A stretch of DNA of 64,000 nucleotides, taken from NCBI GenBank assembly GCA_947574135.1, contig CANPIM010000004.1:1-64000 (forward strand), written 5' to 3'. The DNA comes from an uncultured Lachnospiraceae bacterium. GTDB taxonomy: Bacteria > Bacillota > Clostridia > Lachnospirales > Lachnospiraceae. The notes under the pieces are model-generated. The model had not been told where the DNA came from and searched no databases. It saw only the letters and a list, made by a program, of their open reading frames with translations. Each line of letters starts with the position of its first letter. Positions within the stretch are counted from its first letter, which is position 1. This document shows, in pieces, positions 18,908 through 28,389 of the stretch. A program made the translations under genes and the position numbers.

Positions 18908-20146
18908 TTATCTCAGCTTCTCCCGAATCACATCCATGGCGGTCTGCAGCTGATTATCCTCCTCATGGGTAATCACAGCCTTCCCACGCAGCTCCTCCGC
19001 AAGCTCCACCTCCACATCCGGCGCAATGCCCACATCGTGGATATCGTTTCCGTTGGGCGTGTAATATTTGGATATGGTAAGCTTTATAGCTGTACCGTCC
19101 TTGAGCTGGAAGGGCTGCTGCACGATTCCCTTTCCATAGGTCTGGGTTCCCACAATGGTTCCCACCCCGTAATCCTTGATGGCGCCGGCAAAAATCTCCG
19201 AAGCGCTGGCGCTGTTTCCGTTTACCAGCACCACCAGAGGCTGATCAAAAGAATGCTCTGCATCCGAATAGACCTCGCTTCGGTTTCCGTGCTTATCCTC
19301 CGTGTAGACAATCAGGCCCTCCGGCAGCAAGAGATCCGCCATGGCTGTTACAGCCCGCACCACGCCGCCGCCATTGTTCCGCAGATCAATAATCAGGCCC
19401 TGCATACCCTGGCCCTTTAATTGCTCTATAGCCGCCTCAAACTGTCCGCTGGTCACAGTGTCAAACTCGCTGACGGCAATATAGCCGATCTGGTCATCCA
19501 GCATCTCGGCCTCCACCGTGGGCACCTCTATGGGACGGCGCTCCACATCCATCTCCAGATATTCCGGTTCTCCGTCCCGAACCATAGTCAAATGCACGGT
19601 GGTGCCCTCCGGCCCCTTGATCTCTGACACCAGCTTGGTAAGATCCTGACCTGTGGCCTCCACTCCCTCCACTGCATAGAGAAGGTCTCCGGGCCGCATC
19701 CCCGCTTCCATGGCTGGGAATCCCTCGTAAACCTTTACCACACTGATAATTCCCGTCTGCATGCTCTGGGAAAACATGGCTCCGATGCCGCAATAGCTGC
19801 CATTGCTGCTGTCCAGAAGGCTCTCAAACTCCTCGGCGGAATAGTACGCCGCGTAGGGATCCGACAAGCCGTAGATCAGACCTGTATACAGGTAGTTTTC
19901 CACATACTCCTGGTCCACCTCATCCAGAAAATTCTGGTTGATAATCTCCTCCATTTCCTCCAGCTTTTCATATACAGAGGCATTGGTCACGTCCAACTGC
20001 CCCTCCTCCTTTTTGCTAAGACCTGAAAACAGGCCCCCGTCCGGAAACAGCCACACCTGAAAGCCTAAAAACAAAACCAGTACCACGGCAAGCGTGGCAC
20101 CAATTCCGCAAAAAATACCCTTTCGAAATAAATTCTGCTCGTCCAT
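18908..20146 (-). CDS. S41 family C-terminal processing peptidase (CtpA-like) with PDZ domain
   Basis: GIGAMF, GMRPGDLLYAVEG (PDZ), GNSASASEIFAGAIKDYG (catalytic Ser), GKGIVQ (Lys). Confidence 0.95.
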   Translation of the reverse strand: MDEQNLFRKGIFCGIGATLAVVLVLFLGFQVWLFPDGGLFSGLSKKEEGQLDVTNASVYEKLEEMEEIINQNFLDEVDQEYVENYLYTGLIYGLSDPYAAYYSAEEFESLLDSSNGSYCGIGAMFSQSMQTGIISVVKVYEGFPAMEAGMRPGDLLYAVEGVEATGQDLTKLVSEIKGPEGTTVHLTMVRDGEPEYLEMDVERRPIEVPTVEAEMLDDQIGYIAVSEFDTVTSGQFEAAIEQLKGQGMQGLIIDLRNNGGGVVRAVTAMADLLLPEGLIVYTEDKHGNRSEVYSDAEHSFDQPLVVLVNGNSASASEIFAGAIKDYGVGTIVGTQTYGKGIVQQPFQLKDGTAIKLTISKYYTPNGNDIHDVGIAPDVEVELAEELRGKAVITHEEDNQLQTAMDVIREKLR

Positions 20147-20225
20147 AGATTCCTCTTCTTAGCTCCTTTTTATAAGCATACGCAATTTTCTTCTGTCCAA
20201 TACCTCCCATGTAGCCACCGGCCCG

Positions 20226-21665
20226 TTAACTCACGTAACCCTGGGGATTCACATAGGTGCCGTTTTTGATCACGCCAAAGTGGAGATGGGGTCCTGTAGA
20301 ATAGCCGGTGGAGCCCACGGCCCCGATGGTATCCCCCTTGTTCACCTGCTGACCCGCAGACACATACAGGGCGGAGCAGTGCATATACACCGTGGACAGA
20401 CCGCCTCCGTGGGAGATCACAATGTAATTTCCCGCAGAGTTGCTGTAAGCCGCCGTTGTCACCACCCCGGAGCTGGATGCCACAATAGCCGAACCCGAAG
20501 GAGCCCCAATATCAATCCCCTTGTGGTTAGTGGAGGCTCCCGCAATGGGCGCTTCCCGGTTTCCAAAGCCACAGGTAATCCGATGGCTGGCAGGGCAGGG
20601 CCAGATAAGGCCCGAGGCGCCTCCGTCGCCGTCATTGGCCCCTGCATTGGCCGCGGCTGCAGCCGCAATGGCGGCCTCCGCCTGCTCCAAAGCCTTTTCC
20701 TGCGCCAATAGCTGTTTTTCATAATCCTTGGCATCCGCCGAGGCCTCATTGATGAGATTTTGATAACTGGCAATCTCCTGGGTCTTAGTCTGGATCAGCA
20801 GATCCACGGCCGCCTTCTGCTCTGCCAGTCCCTCCGACAGAGTCTCCAGCTCCTCCTCCTGCTGCTCCAGCTCTACTTTATAGGCCGCCACACTGTCCTT
20901 GATGGCAATGTATTCATCCAGCATGTTTCTGTCATACTGATTCATCTGGGAAATATAATCAATTCTGCTGAGCATATCGGAAATGCTCTGGGAGGTCAAT
21001 ATGGTTTCCAGATAAGACATGCTTCCGTTTTCGTACATATATTGAATCCGGATCTTCATGTTTTCATATTGGGTGTCTGCCGTATTCTGGGCCTCTGTAA
21101 GCTCCAGCTGCGTGGCCTCAATGTCCTCCTTCTTTTGGCGGATCTCTTCTTCCACCTTCTCAATCTCTGCCCCCAGATTTTTGGCCTCCGCGTCAAGCTT
21201 GTTGATATAGCTCTGGAGATTGCTCTTGGACTGCTCCAGCTCCTCAATGCGATCCTTTACAGAGCCAATGCTGTCTTTAATGTTGTCAATCTTATCCAAC
21301 AGATCCTTGCGCCTCTGCTCCAGCTCGCTGGTGTCGATCTTGGGCCTGGCGGTACCCTTAGAGCCGCTTTCCCCACTGCCGGAGGAACCGCTGCCGCCTT
21401 CACTGCTGCCGGAAGAACCGCTGCCGCCACCTTCACTGCTGCCAAAGGAACCGCTGCCGCCTTCACTGCTGCCACCGGGAGAATCGCCTCCGCTGTCACC
21501 AGAAGTGCTTCCGCCCTCTTCCCCCGTACTGATAACGGCGCCTCCCTCTGTCTCTGTGGCCCACACCCGCAAGCCGGCCAGCAAAACCGGCAGCAGCAAA
21601 AGAGCCATGCCCCGGTAAAGCCCCGGCTTCCATCTCTTCAAAAACTGGTTTTTACCCATTTCCAT
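20226..21665 (-). CDS. Coiled-coil murein hydrolase activator / M23 peptidase (EnvC-like) with Gly/Ser-rich N-terminal linker
   Basis: Coiled coil plus HKGIDIGAPSGSAIVAS...GPHLHFGVIKNG (M23). Confidence 0.93.
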   Translation of the reverse strand: MEMGKNQFLKRWKPGLYRGMALLLLPVLLAGLRVWATETEGGAVISTGEEGGSTSGDSGGDSPGGSSEGGSGSFGSSEGGGSGSSGSSEGGSGSSGSGESGSKGTARPKIDTSELEQRRKDLLDKIDNIKDSIGSVKDRIEELEQSKSNLQSYINKLDAEAKNLGAEIEKVEEEIRQKKEDIEATQLELTEAQNTADTQYENMKIRIQYMYENGSMSYLETILTSQSISDMLSRIDYISQMNQYDRNMLDEYIAIKDSVAAYKVELEQQEEELETLSEGLAEQKAAVDLLIQTKTQEIASYQNLINEASADAKDYEKQLLAQEKALEQAEAAIAAAAAANAGANDGDGGASGLIWPCPASHRITCGFGNREAPIAGASTNHKGIDIGAPSGSAIVASSSGVVTTAAYSNSAGNYIVISHGGGLSTVYMHCSALYVSAGQQVNKGDTIGAVGSTGYSTGPHLHFGVIKNGTYVNPQGYVS

Positions 21666-21703
21666 CCTCTTTTGTCTCTTGCCTGCAAAGGTATCTCTGT
21701 TTT

Positions 21704-22612
21704 TTACACCCGCAGATGCTTGCGGATCGTGAAGAAGCTGCCGAAAAATCCGATTCCCACTCCCAGAAGCATGCCTGTGGGCAGCAAAATCTCAAACAGC
21801 TCATTCACCGGAAGGAATTTCATAAATCCGGTGAGAAGATTAAACTGTTCCTCCAAATACCCGGTAAGGGAATTGTAGAGATAATACAAAAGCCCCAGAG
21901 GCAAAGCAGCTCCAATGAGACCGATTAAAATACCCTCCACCACAAAGGGCGCCTTGATAAAGGAATTGGTGGCCCCGATAAGCCGCATAATGGCAATCTC
22001 TTCCTTGCGCACGGCGATTCCGATGGTGACCGTATTGCTGATAAGGAACACGGACACACACAGGAGCAGGAGAATCACTGCAATGGAAATATATCCCACC
22101 AGCAGGTTAAAGTTGGACAGAATATCCGCCACCTCCTGGGAGGCCCGCACCCGGCGCACGCCCTCCAGGGATTCAATATATGTCACCAGATCCGCCTGCA
22201 GAGACACATCATTCAGGTATACCTCATAGTGGGCGTAATCCACCAGGGGATTATCGTCTGCAAAGCCCTCCGCCAGCTCCGGCCGCTCTGCAAAGTAGAC
22301 CCCCTTAAAGGAATCCCAGGCCTGCTCCGGGGTCACAAACTGTACGCTGGCCACTCCGTCCCGGGTCTTGATCTCCTCTCCCACAGCATCCATGATCTCC
22401 TGGGAGGTCCCCTTCTCAAAATACACGATCATGGTCACGGCTTCCTCTGCTTCCCGCACAATGGACTGAAAATTCTGTACCACGGCAAAAAAGATCCCAA
22501 AGAGAAAGATACAGGCCGACATGGTGGCGATGGACGCCAGGGAAAACATCTTATTTCTCCAAATATTCTTAAGGCCCTGCTTCAGGCAGTAGCCAATGGT
22601 ACTAATCCGCAT
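21704..22612 (-). CDS. ftsX: Cell division protein FtsX
   Basis: FtsX-type 4-TM permease next to and overlapping FtsE; start at MRISTIGY. Confidence 0.93.
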   Translation of the reverse strand: MRISTIGYCLKQGLKNIWRNKMFSLASIATMSACIFLFGIFFAVVQNFQSIVREAEEAVTMIVYFEKGTSQEIMDAVGEEIKTRDGVASVQFVTPEQAWDSFKGVYFAERPELAEGFADDNPLVDYAHYEVYLNDVSLQADLVTYIESLEGVRRVRASQEVADILSNFNLLVGYISIAVILLLLCVSVFLISNTVTIGIAVRKEEIAIMRLIGATNSFIKAPFVVEGILIGLIGAALPLGLLYYLYNSLTGYLEEQFNLLTGFMKFLPVNELFEILLPTGMLLGVGIGFFGSFFTIRKHLRV

Positions 22613-23288
22613 ACGTATACCCAGCCTGTCGCTCGTCATGCACGATGACGCCTTTATCCAGCACAATGACCCGTTTCTTCATCTCGTCTACGATTTCCTG
22701 GTTGTGAGTTACCACCACCACCGTGGTTCCCCGCTCGTTAATAATCTCCAGAAGCCGCATAATCTCCTTGGAGTTCTTGGGATCCAGATTTCCCGTGGGC
22801 TCGTCAGCCAGAAGAATCTTGGGACTGTTTACCAGCGCCCGGGCTAAAGCCACCCGCTGCTGCTCTCCTCCGGAAAGCTGCCGGGGAAAGGACTTGTATT
22901 TCTCCGCCAGTCCCACCAGAGAAAGCATGGCCGGCACATTCTTCCGGATCTGCTTTGTGGGGGTGATTACCACCCGCTGGGCAAAGGCAATATTATCATA
23001 GACATTTCGATCCTTTAACAGCCGGAAGTCCTGAAACACCACCCCCAGCATGCGGCGATACTTGGGAATGGCCCGGTTCTTCATGCGCCCCAGGGTGATC
23101 CCGTTTACCTTAATGGTTCCCGAGGTGGGCTCCAGCTCCTTTAGCAGAAGCTTTATGAGCGTGGATTTTCCGGAACCGCTGCTTCCTGTGATAAAGACAA
23201 ACTCTCCCTTATCAATGTGCAGACTGATCCCGTTTAATGCGTGGGTACCCTTGGCATAGGCCTTTGTCACATTGTCCAAATCAATCAT
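22602..23288 (-). CDS. ftsE: Cell division ATP-binding protein FtsE
   Basis: ITGSSGSGKSTLIKLL Walker A; LSGGEQQRVALARAL; LLADEPTGNLDP. Confidence 0.95.
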   Translation of the reverse strand: MIDLDNVTKAYAKGTHALNGISLHIDKGEFVFITGSSGSGKSTLIKLLLKELEPTSGTIKVNGITLGRMKNRAIPKYRRMLGVVFQDFRLLKDRNVYDNIAFAQRVVITPTKQIRKNVPAMLSLVGLAEKYKSFPRQLSGGEQQRVALARALVNSPKILLADEPTGNLDPKNSKEIMRLLEIINERGTTVVVVTHNQEIVDEMKKRVIVLDKGVIVHDERQAGYTYAD

Positions 23289-23313
23289 TTCTTGTGCATT
23301 CCTCCTGATGTGC

Positions 23314-24402
23314 TTAGTAATCCAGAGTCTCCATATACTTCATGTATTTTACTACCATCAGGGCAATCTTAAAGGTAATGGCATCCTCAAACACCCGCAG
23401 ATCGAGACCCGTGCTCTTCTGCAGCTTATCCAGGCGGTATACCAGGGTATTCCGGTGAATGTACAGCTGCCGGGAGGTCTCCGAGACGTTCAGGCTGTTC
23501 TCAAAGAATTTGTTGATAGTAATCAGAGTCTCCTCGTCAAAGTCGTCGGGGGATTTTCCCTCAAAAATCTCCCGAATAAACATTTTACATAAGGGAATGG
23601 GCAGCTGATAGATCAGACGTCCTATCCCTAAAGCGCTATAGGCAATGATATCCCTGTCATCAAAGAAAATCTTGCCCACGTCCAGAGCCATCCGCGCCTC
23701 CTTGTAAGAGCGGGACACCTCTTTAATCTCATTCACAATGGTTCCATACGCAATATGTACGGACTCCTCTCCCTCCCCCAAAAGCAGATCCTTGATCACC
23801 TTTGCGGTTTTATGCAGATCCCCGTATCCCTCATTGGGACCCACCTCCCGGACCACAATAATATTTTTCTCATCCACTGCCGTGATAAAATCCTTGGACT
23901 TGGGCCCAAAAAGAGTGCGCACGCTCTCCAGGGCGTTGATGTCCTTGTCATGGCCGGTCTCAATGAGAAATACCCCCCGGCGCACATCCGTCTGGATATG
24001 CAGCTTCTTGGCCCGGTTGTAGATATCTACCAGCAGCAGATTATCCAGGAGCAGGTTCTTGATAAAGTTATCCTTGTCGAACCGCTCCTTGTAAGCCACC
24101 AGCAAATTCTGAATCTGAAATGCAGCAATTTTCCCCACCATATACACATCATCGCTGCCGCCGTTAGCCAGCAGGATATATTCCAGCTGATTTTCATCAA
24201 AAACCTTAAAAAACTGATAGCCCTGGATCACCTGACTATCCGCAGGAGAATCAATGAAAGCCAGCACGGAGCCTGTATAGGTCTCCGCCTCCGGAAAGGT
24301 TGATGCCAATACCTTCCCCTCCGTATCAATGACACACAGATCAATTCTCGTAATTCCCTTTAAGCCCTCAATGGTGTTTTGAAGTATCTGGTTTGAAATC
24401 AT
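23314..24402 (-). CDS. CdaR/PucR-type helix-turn-helix transcriptional regulator
   Basis: C-terminal FENSLNVSETSRQLYIHRNTLVYRLDKLQKSTGLDLR. Confidence 0.87.
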   Translation of the reverse strand: MISNQILQNTIEGLKGITRIDLCVIDTEGKVLASTFPEAETYTGSVLAFIDSPADSQVIQGYQFFKVFDENQLEYILLANGGSDDVYMVGKIAAFQIQNLLVAYKERFDKDNFIKNLLLDNLLLVDIYNRAKKLHIQTDVRRGVFLIETGHDKDINALESVRTLFGPKSKDFITAVDEKNIIVVREVGPNEGYGDLHKTAKVIKDLLLGEGEESVHIAYGTIVNEIKEVSRSYKEARMALDVGKIFFDDRDIIAYSALGIGRLIYQLPIPLCKMFIREIFEGKSPDDFDEETLITINKFFENSLNVSETSRQLYIHRNTLVYRLDKLQKSTGLDLRVFEDAITFKIALMVVKYMKYMETLDY

Positions 24403-24545
24403 AACTCTCCGCTCCTTTGCTCATATACCGTTGTGCATATCGCTGCATTTCCAAATCCTGCGTTTTAGAAATTTCACTAAAAAATATCCCCCATTTTTCA
24501 GCAAAACGAAAATACCTAACTTATATATTAATGCAAAACCACAAA

Positions 24546-24600
24546 AAAAGAAAGAGGAAATACAAATATTTTTATGCACTTCCTCTCTTTTTTGGGAATT
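24546..24600 (-). terminator. Probable terminator after the YitT-family gene
   Basis: AGAGGAA...TTCCTCT hairpin flanked by A-rich and T-rich tracts. Confidence 0.6.
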
Positions 24601-24639
24601 TCCGGAAATATTTTCTCTGTGCATTGTTCACATATATTT

Positions 24640-25509
24640 CTAAGGACAATATTCCTGGAAGCCCTCCCCCAAAACCTCCCTGGCATCCGTCACAATCACA
24701 AAGGCCTTGGGGTCCTCCCGAAGGACCAGTCCCTTTAGCGTCACAATCTCCCGCCGGGAAACCACGCAGTAGAGCATCTGCCGGGTCTGGCCGGAATACA
24801 TGCCTGTGGCGGCTATCCCTGTAACGCCCCGTCCCAAATGCTCCATAAGCACAGCGGCCACCCTGGGCGGGTCCTCCGTGACAATAAAGGCAGCCTTGGA
24901 GAATTTCCGGCCCTCAATAATGCCGTCGGAGATTTTGGAAACCAGATAGATGGCAATGATGGCGTACATGGCCACATGGATGCCAAAGAGGAAGGCGCCT
25001 CCTATGACCACCAGGGCGTCAACCACCTGCATAATGTCCGAGATGGTGTAATGGGGCATGTATTTCTGGATAATGGCAGCCACCAGATCCGTTCCCCCTG
25101 TGGTAGCCTGGGCCAAAAACACCAGCCCAATCCCCGCGCCGCTTATCACTCCGCCAAACAGGGCCGTCAGCACATAATCCCCCGGGGACAGAGGTACCAC
25201 CGGCAGCAGGGCCAGCCAGGCCGACAGAGCCAGGGTAGCCACCAGAGTCCTGGCAATATATCCCAGTCCCCGCTGCCTGGCCGCCACCACAAAAATGGGA
25301 ACATTTAACACCAGGTTGGTCAGACCCAGGGAAATGCCGCCCTCCACATAGGGGGCCGTCAGATCCTTGATAATAATGGCCAGACCGGATACCCCGCCGG
25401 TTACCATTCCCGCCGGGTCATAGATGGAGCTGATGGCAAAGGCCATAAGGCCTGTTCCGGCAAAAATCAGCATATAATCCAGAATCACCTGTTTTCCAAA
25501 TTGTTTCAT
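24640..25509 (-). CDS. YitT family membrane protein with DUF2179 domain
   Basis: IYDPAGMVTGGVSGLAIIIKDL; C-terminal REIVTLKGLVLREDPKAFVIVTDAREVLGEGF. Confidence 0.9.
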   Translation of the reverse strand: MKQFGKQVILDYMLIFAGTGLMAFAISSIYDPAGMVTGGVSGLAIIIKDLTAPYVEGGISLGLTNLVLNVPIFVVAARQRGLGYIARTLVATLALSAWLALLPVVPLSPGDYVLTALFGGVISGAGIGLVFLAQATTGGTDLVAAIIQKYMPHYTISDIMQVVDALVVIGGAFLFGIHVAMYAIIAIYLVSKISDGIIEGRKFSKAAFIVTEDPPRVAAVLMEHLGRGVTGIAATGMYSGQTRQMLYCVVSRREIVTLKGLVLREDPKAFVIVTDAREVLGEGFQEYCP

Positions 25510-25665
25510 AGCTTTTCTCCTACTTTAAAATCCCTGCGCCATAGCACAAAAGGGGAAAATCCCTTGGCGACTTTCCCATTATTTTTCACCTCTGCCCCTG
25601 CAATTATGCGGCATAAAGCCCTTTCCTTGCTCATACATTATAATAATCAATTTCAGGAGGCGTCT

Positions 25666-26205
25666 ATGAACTCCAAAACCAAAATCGTAGTCCTTCGCAT
25701 GAAGGAATTAATCTATACGGGCATCTTCGTACTGCTGGGAATCCTGCTGATTGTCCTGCTGGTCACCATGTTTGCTCCGGGAAGAAAGGGGAAAGAGCCT
25801 GCCTCACCCGTAGAGGTAAAGGAGGAACAAAGCCTGTACCGTCCCGGCCTGTACACGGCCTCCATTATGCTTGGGGGCAATTCCATTGATTTGGAAGTAA
25901 CCGTGGAAAAAGATTACATAGCCTCGATCCGCCTGGTAAACCTGGATGAGACCATTACCACCATGTATCCCCTGATGCAGCCGGCTCTGGAGAACCTGAC
26001 CACCCAGATTTACAGCTCCCAGTCTCTGGATAATATCACGTATCCGGAGGAAAATCAATATACCTCCATGGTAATTCTGGATGCCATAAAGACGGCTCTG
26101 GAAAAGGCAAAGCTAAAGGACGGGGAGGAGCCAGAGGAAAAAACCGGCGCCTCGGAAGGGAAAGACGCCGGAAACAACAGCACCAAAAAAGATACCACAG
26201 ATTAA
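25666..26205 (+). CDS. Single-pass membrane protein with FMN-binding-like extracytoplasmic region
   Basis: LYRPGLYTASIMLGGNSIDLEVTVEKDYIASIRLVNLDE; one TM; SD AGGAGG upstream of 25666. Confidence 0.55.
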   Translation: MNSKTKIVVLRMKELIYTGIFVLLGILLIVLLVTMFAPGRKGKEPASPVEVKEEQSLYRPGLYTASIMLGGNSIDLEVTVEKDYIASIRLVNLDETITTMYPLMQPALENLTTQIYSSQSLDNITYPEENQYTSMVILDAIKTALEKAKLKDGEEPEEKTGASEGKDAGNNSTKKDTTD

Positions 26206-26211
26206 GCACCC

Positions 26212-27186
26212 TTACTGGCTATGGGAAAAGCTTTTTCGAAACCGGGCAGGCGAGCAATGCATCTGATCACGGAATACCTTGCAAAAATGGCTGGGATTGG
26301 CAAATCACACAGCCAGCCCCACATCCAATATGGGGGCTCCCGTCTCCAGAAGCATCTTGCCTGCCATCTGTATGCGATACTGCCGCACATAGTCCATGGG
26401 GGACTGCTGGAGAAAGCTTCGAAAGCAGCGCTGGCACTCCCGCTCACAGACGCCGGCCGAAGCCGCCAGATGAGACACGGTAATTCCCGAGGCGTAATGG
26501 GTATGTATGTAGGCCAGCATTTTGCGGAGCCGGTCCATTTGAGGCTCTTCCTTCCCTCCCCCGGACAGACAAGCCCTGTTTTCCTCCAAAATCAGCAACA
26601 GAGCCTTGGCCAAATGATATCTCACATCATACTCATACCCCTGCCCTTCCTGCCGGCAGCTTTGGTGGGCCGCCCGCATATGTTCCAGAATTTTCACATG
26701 TCTGTTGTCTGACAAAACAAACACGGCTCCCGGAAAAGCCTTGGCGGAAACCAGAGGGTATATATATTTTTCATCGAAAACAGTTCCCGGTCCCCCGGAA
26801 ATCAGACGGGCATCAAAAACCAGAGAGTACACACAGCAGGGCTCCCCTTCCTTCATCCAGATCCGATGGAGAGCCCGGGTATTGCAAAAAAACCCCTCTC
26901 CCTCTCTCAGATCAGCCCTTTTCCCCCCAAACTGTACCTGAACATATCCCCTTACTACCATCATAAATTCCAGCTCCCGGTGCCAGTGCCAGGGAACCCC
27001 CTCCCTCTCCCCTTTGCGCCAGTCTGTGTAATAGGCGCTGCAGGGAAACTGCGGCTTTTCATGCTCCTGCCTTTTCTGCTGATCCGCCGCCAGCTGCATC
27101 CAGATTAATTCTGAAACCATTGCTTTCTCCCGTATTGTCGTTTTTAGAACATTTCTTGTCATGGATAAGGTAGAAGTTACTTTCAA
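26212..27186 (-). pseudogene. AraC-family regulator interrupted by an in-frame TGA (26305-26307)
   Basis: ...GAPILDVGLAV*FANPSHFCKVFRDQMHCSPARFRKSFSHSQ*; the same frame continues the canonical second HTH motif after the TGA. Confidence 0.78.
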
Positions 27187-27287
27187 AATCCATTATACTG
27201 CAATTATCAGGCAGATGCAAACTGCTTTCTGGAAATATGATTTGGCCGAATCAAAACAAAATAAACATCAAACAGGAGAGATTGGAA

Positions 27288-28274
27288 ATGGCAAATATCT
27301 ATTATGACAAGGATGCAGATTTAAATCTGGTAAAAGACAAATGTATCGCTATTCTGGGATACGGCAATCAGGGACGCTCTCAGGCGTTGAATATGCGAGA
27401 TTCCGGCGTAAAGCAGGTGATCGTGGGCAACCGGAAGGATGAATCCTACGATCAGGCCGTGGAGGACGGCTTTCCGGTATATACCATTGAGGAGGCCACA
27501 GCCAAGGCAGATATTATCTTTGTGCTTCTTCCGGACGAAGCCTGCCCGGAGATTTACAACACCCAGATGAAGCCTTATTTTAAGAAGGGCGTGCTTCTGA
27601 ATTTCGCCTCCGGCTATAACCTGACCTACCACAATATCGAGCTTCCCCAGGATTCGGATGTGGTAATGGCTGCTCCCAGAATGCTGGGACAGGGGGTTCG
27701 GGAGATGTATGTAAGCGGCGAGGGCTATCCGTCCTTTGTGGCTGTGGCTCAGGATGCCAGCGGAAAGGCCCTGGAGTACGGAAAGGCTCTCTGCAAGGCC
27801 ATTGGCGCAACCAAAAAGGGCGTTATCGAGGGCAATATCAATGATGAGACCTACCTGGATCTTATGACAGAGCTTGGCGTTCTGCCCCTTGTATACAAGG
27901 TGTTTGCGGAGGCTTTCCGCCTGGAGGTGGAGATGGGACATCCGGAGGAGGCTGTTCTGACAGAGGCCTACCTCTCCAAGGAGATGGCATTCCTTTGGGA
28001 GCAGGCGGCCGAGCGGGGACTGTTCCGCCAGCTCTGCCTCCACTCTCACACTGCCCAGTACGCCCAGCTGAAACGGTTTGGAGAAGCTGACAGCCAAATG
28101 ATCCGGGGCTTTTTGAAGGACGCTTACGAGTCCATTCGCTCCGGTGACTTTAACAGAGAATGGCAGGATGAGCAAAAGGTGCACAACCTGGAGCACTTGG
28201 ATGCCCTTCGGGCCCAGGCCCTGGATACGGACGTAACCAAGGCTGAGGACCGGTTAAAAAGCCGTTTGAAATAA
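27288..28274 (+). CDS. Ketol-acid reductoisomerase-like NAD(P)-dependent protein (divergent)
   Basis: Rossmann CIAILGYGNQGRSQALNMRDSGV; VIEGNINDETYLDLMTE aligns to KARI DLFGE; other catalytic motifs altered. Confidence 0.75.
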   Translation: MANIYYDKDADLNLVKDKCIAILGYGNQGRSQALNMRDSGVKQVIVGNRKDESYDQAVEDGFPVYTIEEATAKADIIFVLLPDEACPEIYNTQMKPYFKKGVLLNFASGYNLTYHNIELPQDSDVVMAAPRMLGQGVREMYVSGEGYPSFVAVAQDASGKALEYGKALCKAIGATKKGVIEGNINDETYLDLMTELGVLPLVYKVFAEAFRLEVEMGHPEEAVLTEAYLSKEMAFLWEQAAERGLFRQLCLHSHTAQYAQLKRFGEADSQMIRGFLKDAYESIRSGDFNREWQDEQKVHNLEHLDALRAQALDTDVTKAEDRLKSRLK

Positions 28275-28311
28275 GCTCAATAAAACAGAAAATCAACAAA
28301 ATTTAACAAAT

Positions 28312-28358
28312 TTGAGGGAAGCAATCTCCTGTTCGCTACAGGTCATTGCTTCCCTCAA
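28312..28358 (+). terminator. Intrinsic hairpin after the KARI-like gene
   Basis: TTGAGGGAAGCAAT...ATTGCTTCCCTCAA 14-bp stem. Confidence 0.7.
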
Positions 28359-28389
28359 GCTTATTCAAGCTTATACAAGTCCGTTCTCT

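Noticed and set aside
18908-24402. CtpA-M23-FtsX-FtsE-CdaR cluster as a novel system
   Set aside because: Gene order is a familiar Firmicute cell-division arrangement; only the Gly/Ser linker deserved mention.
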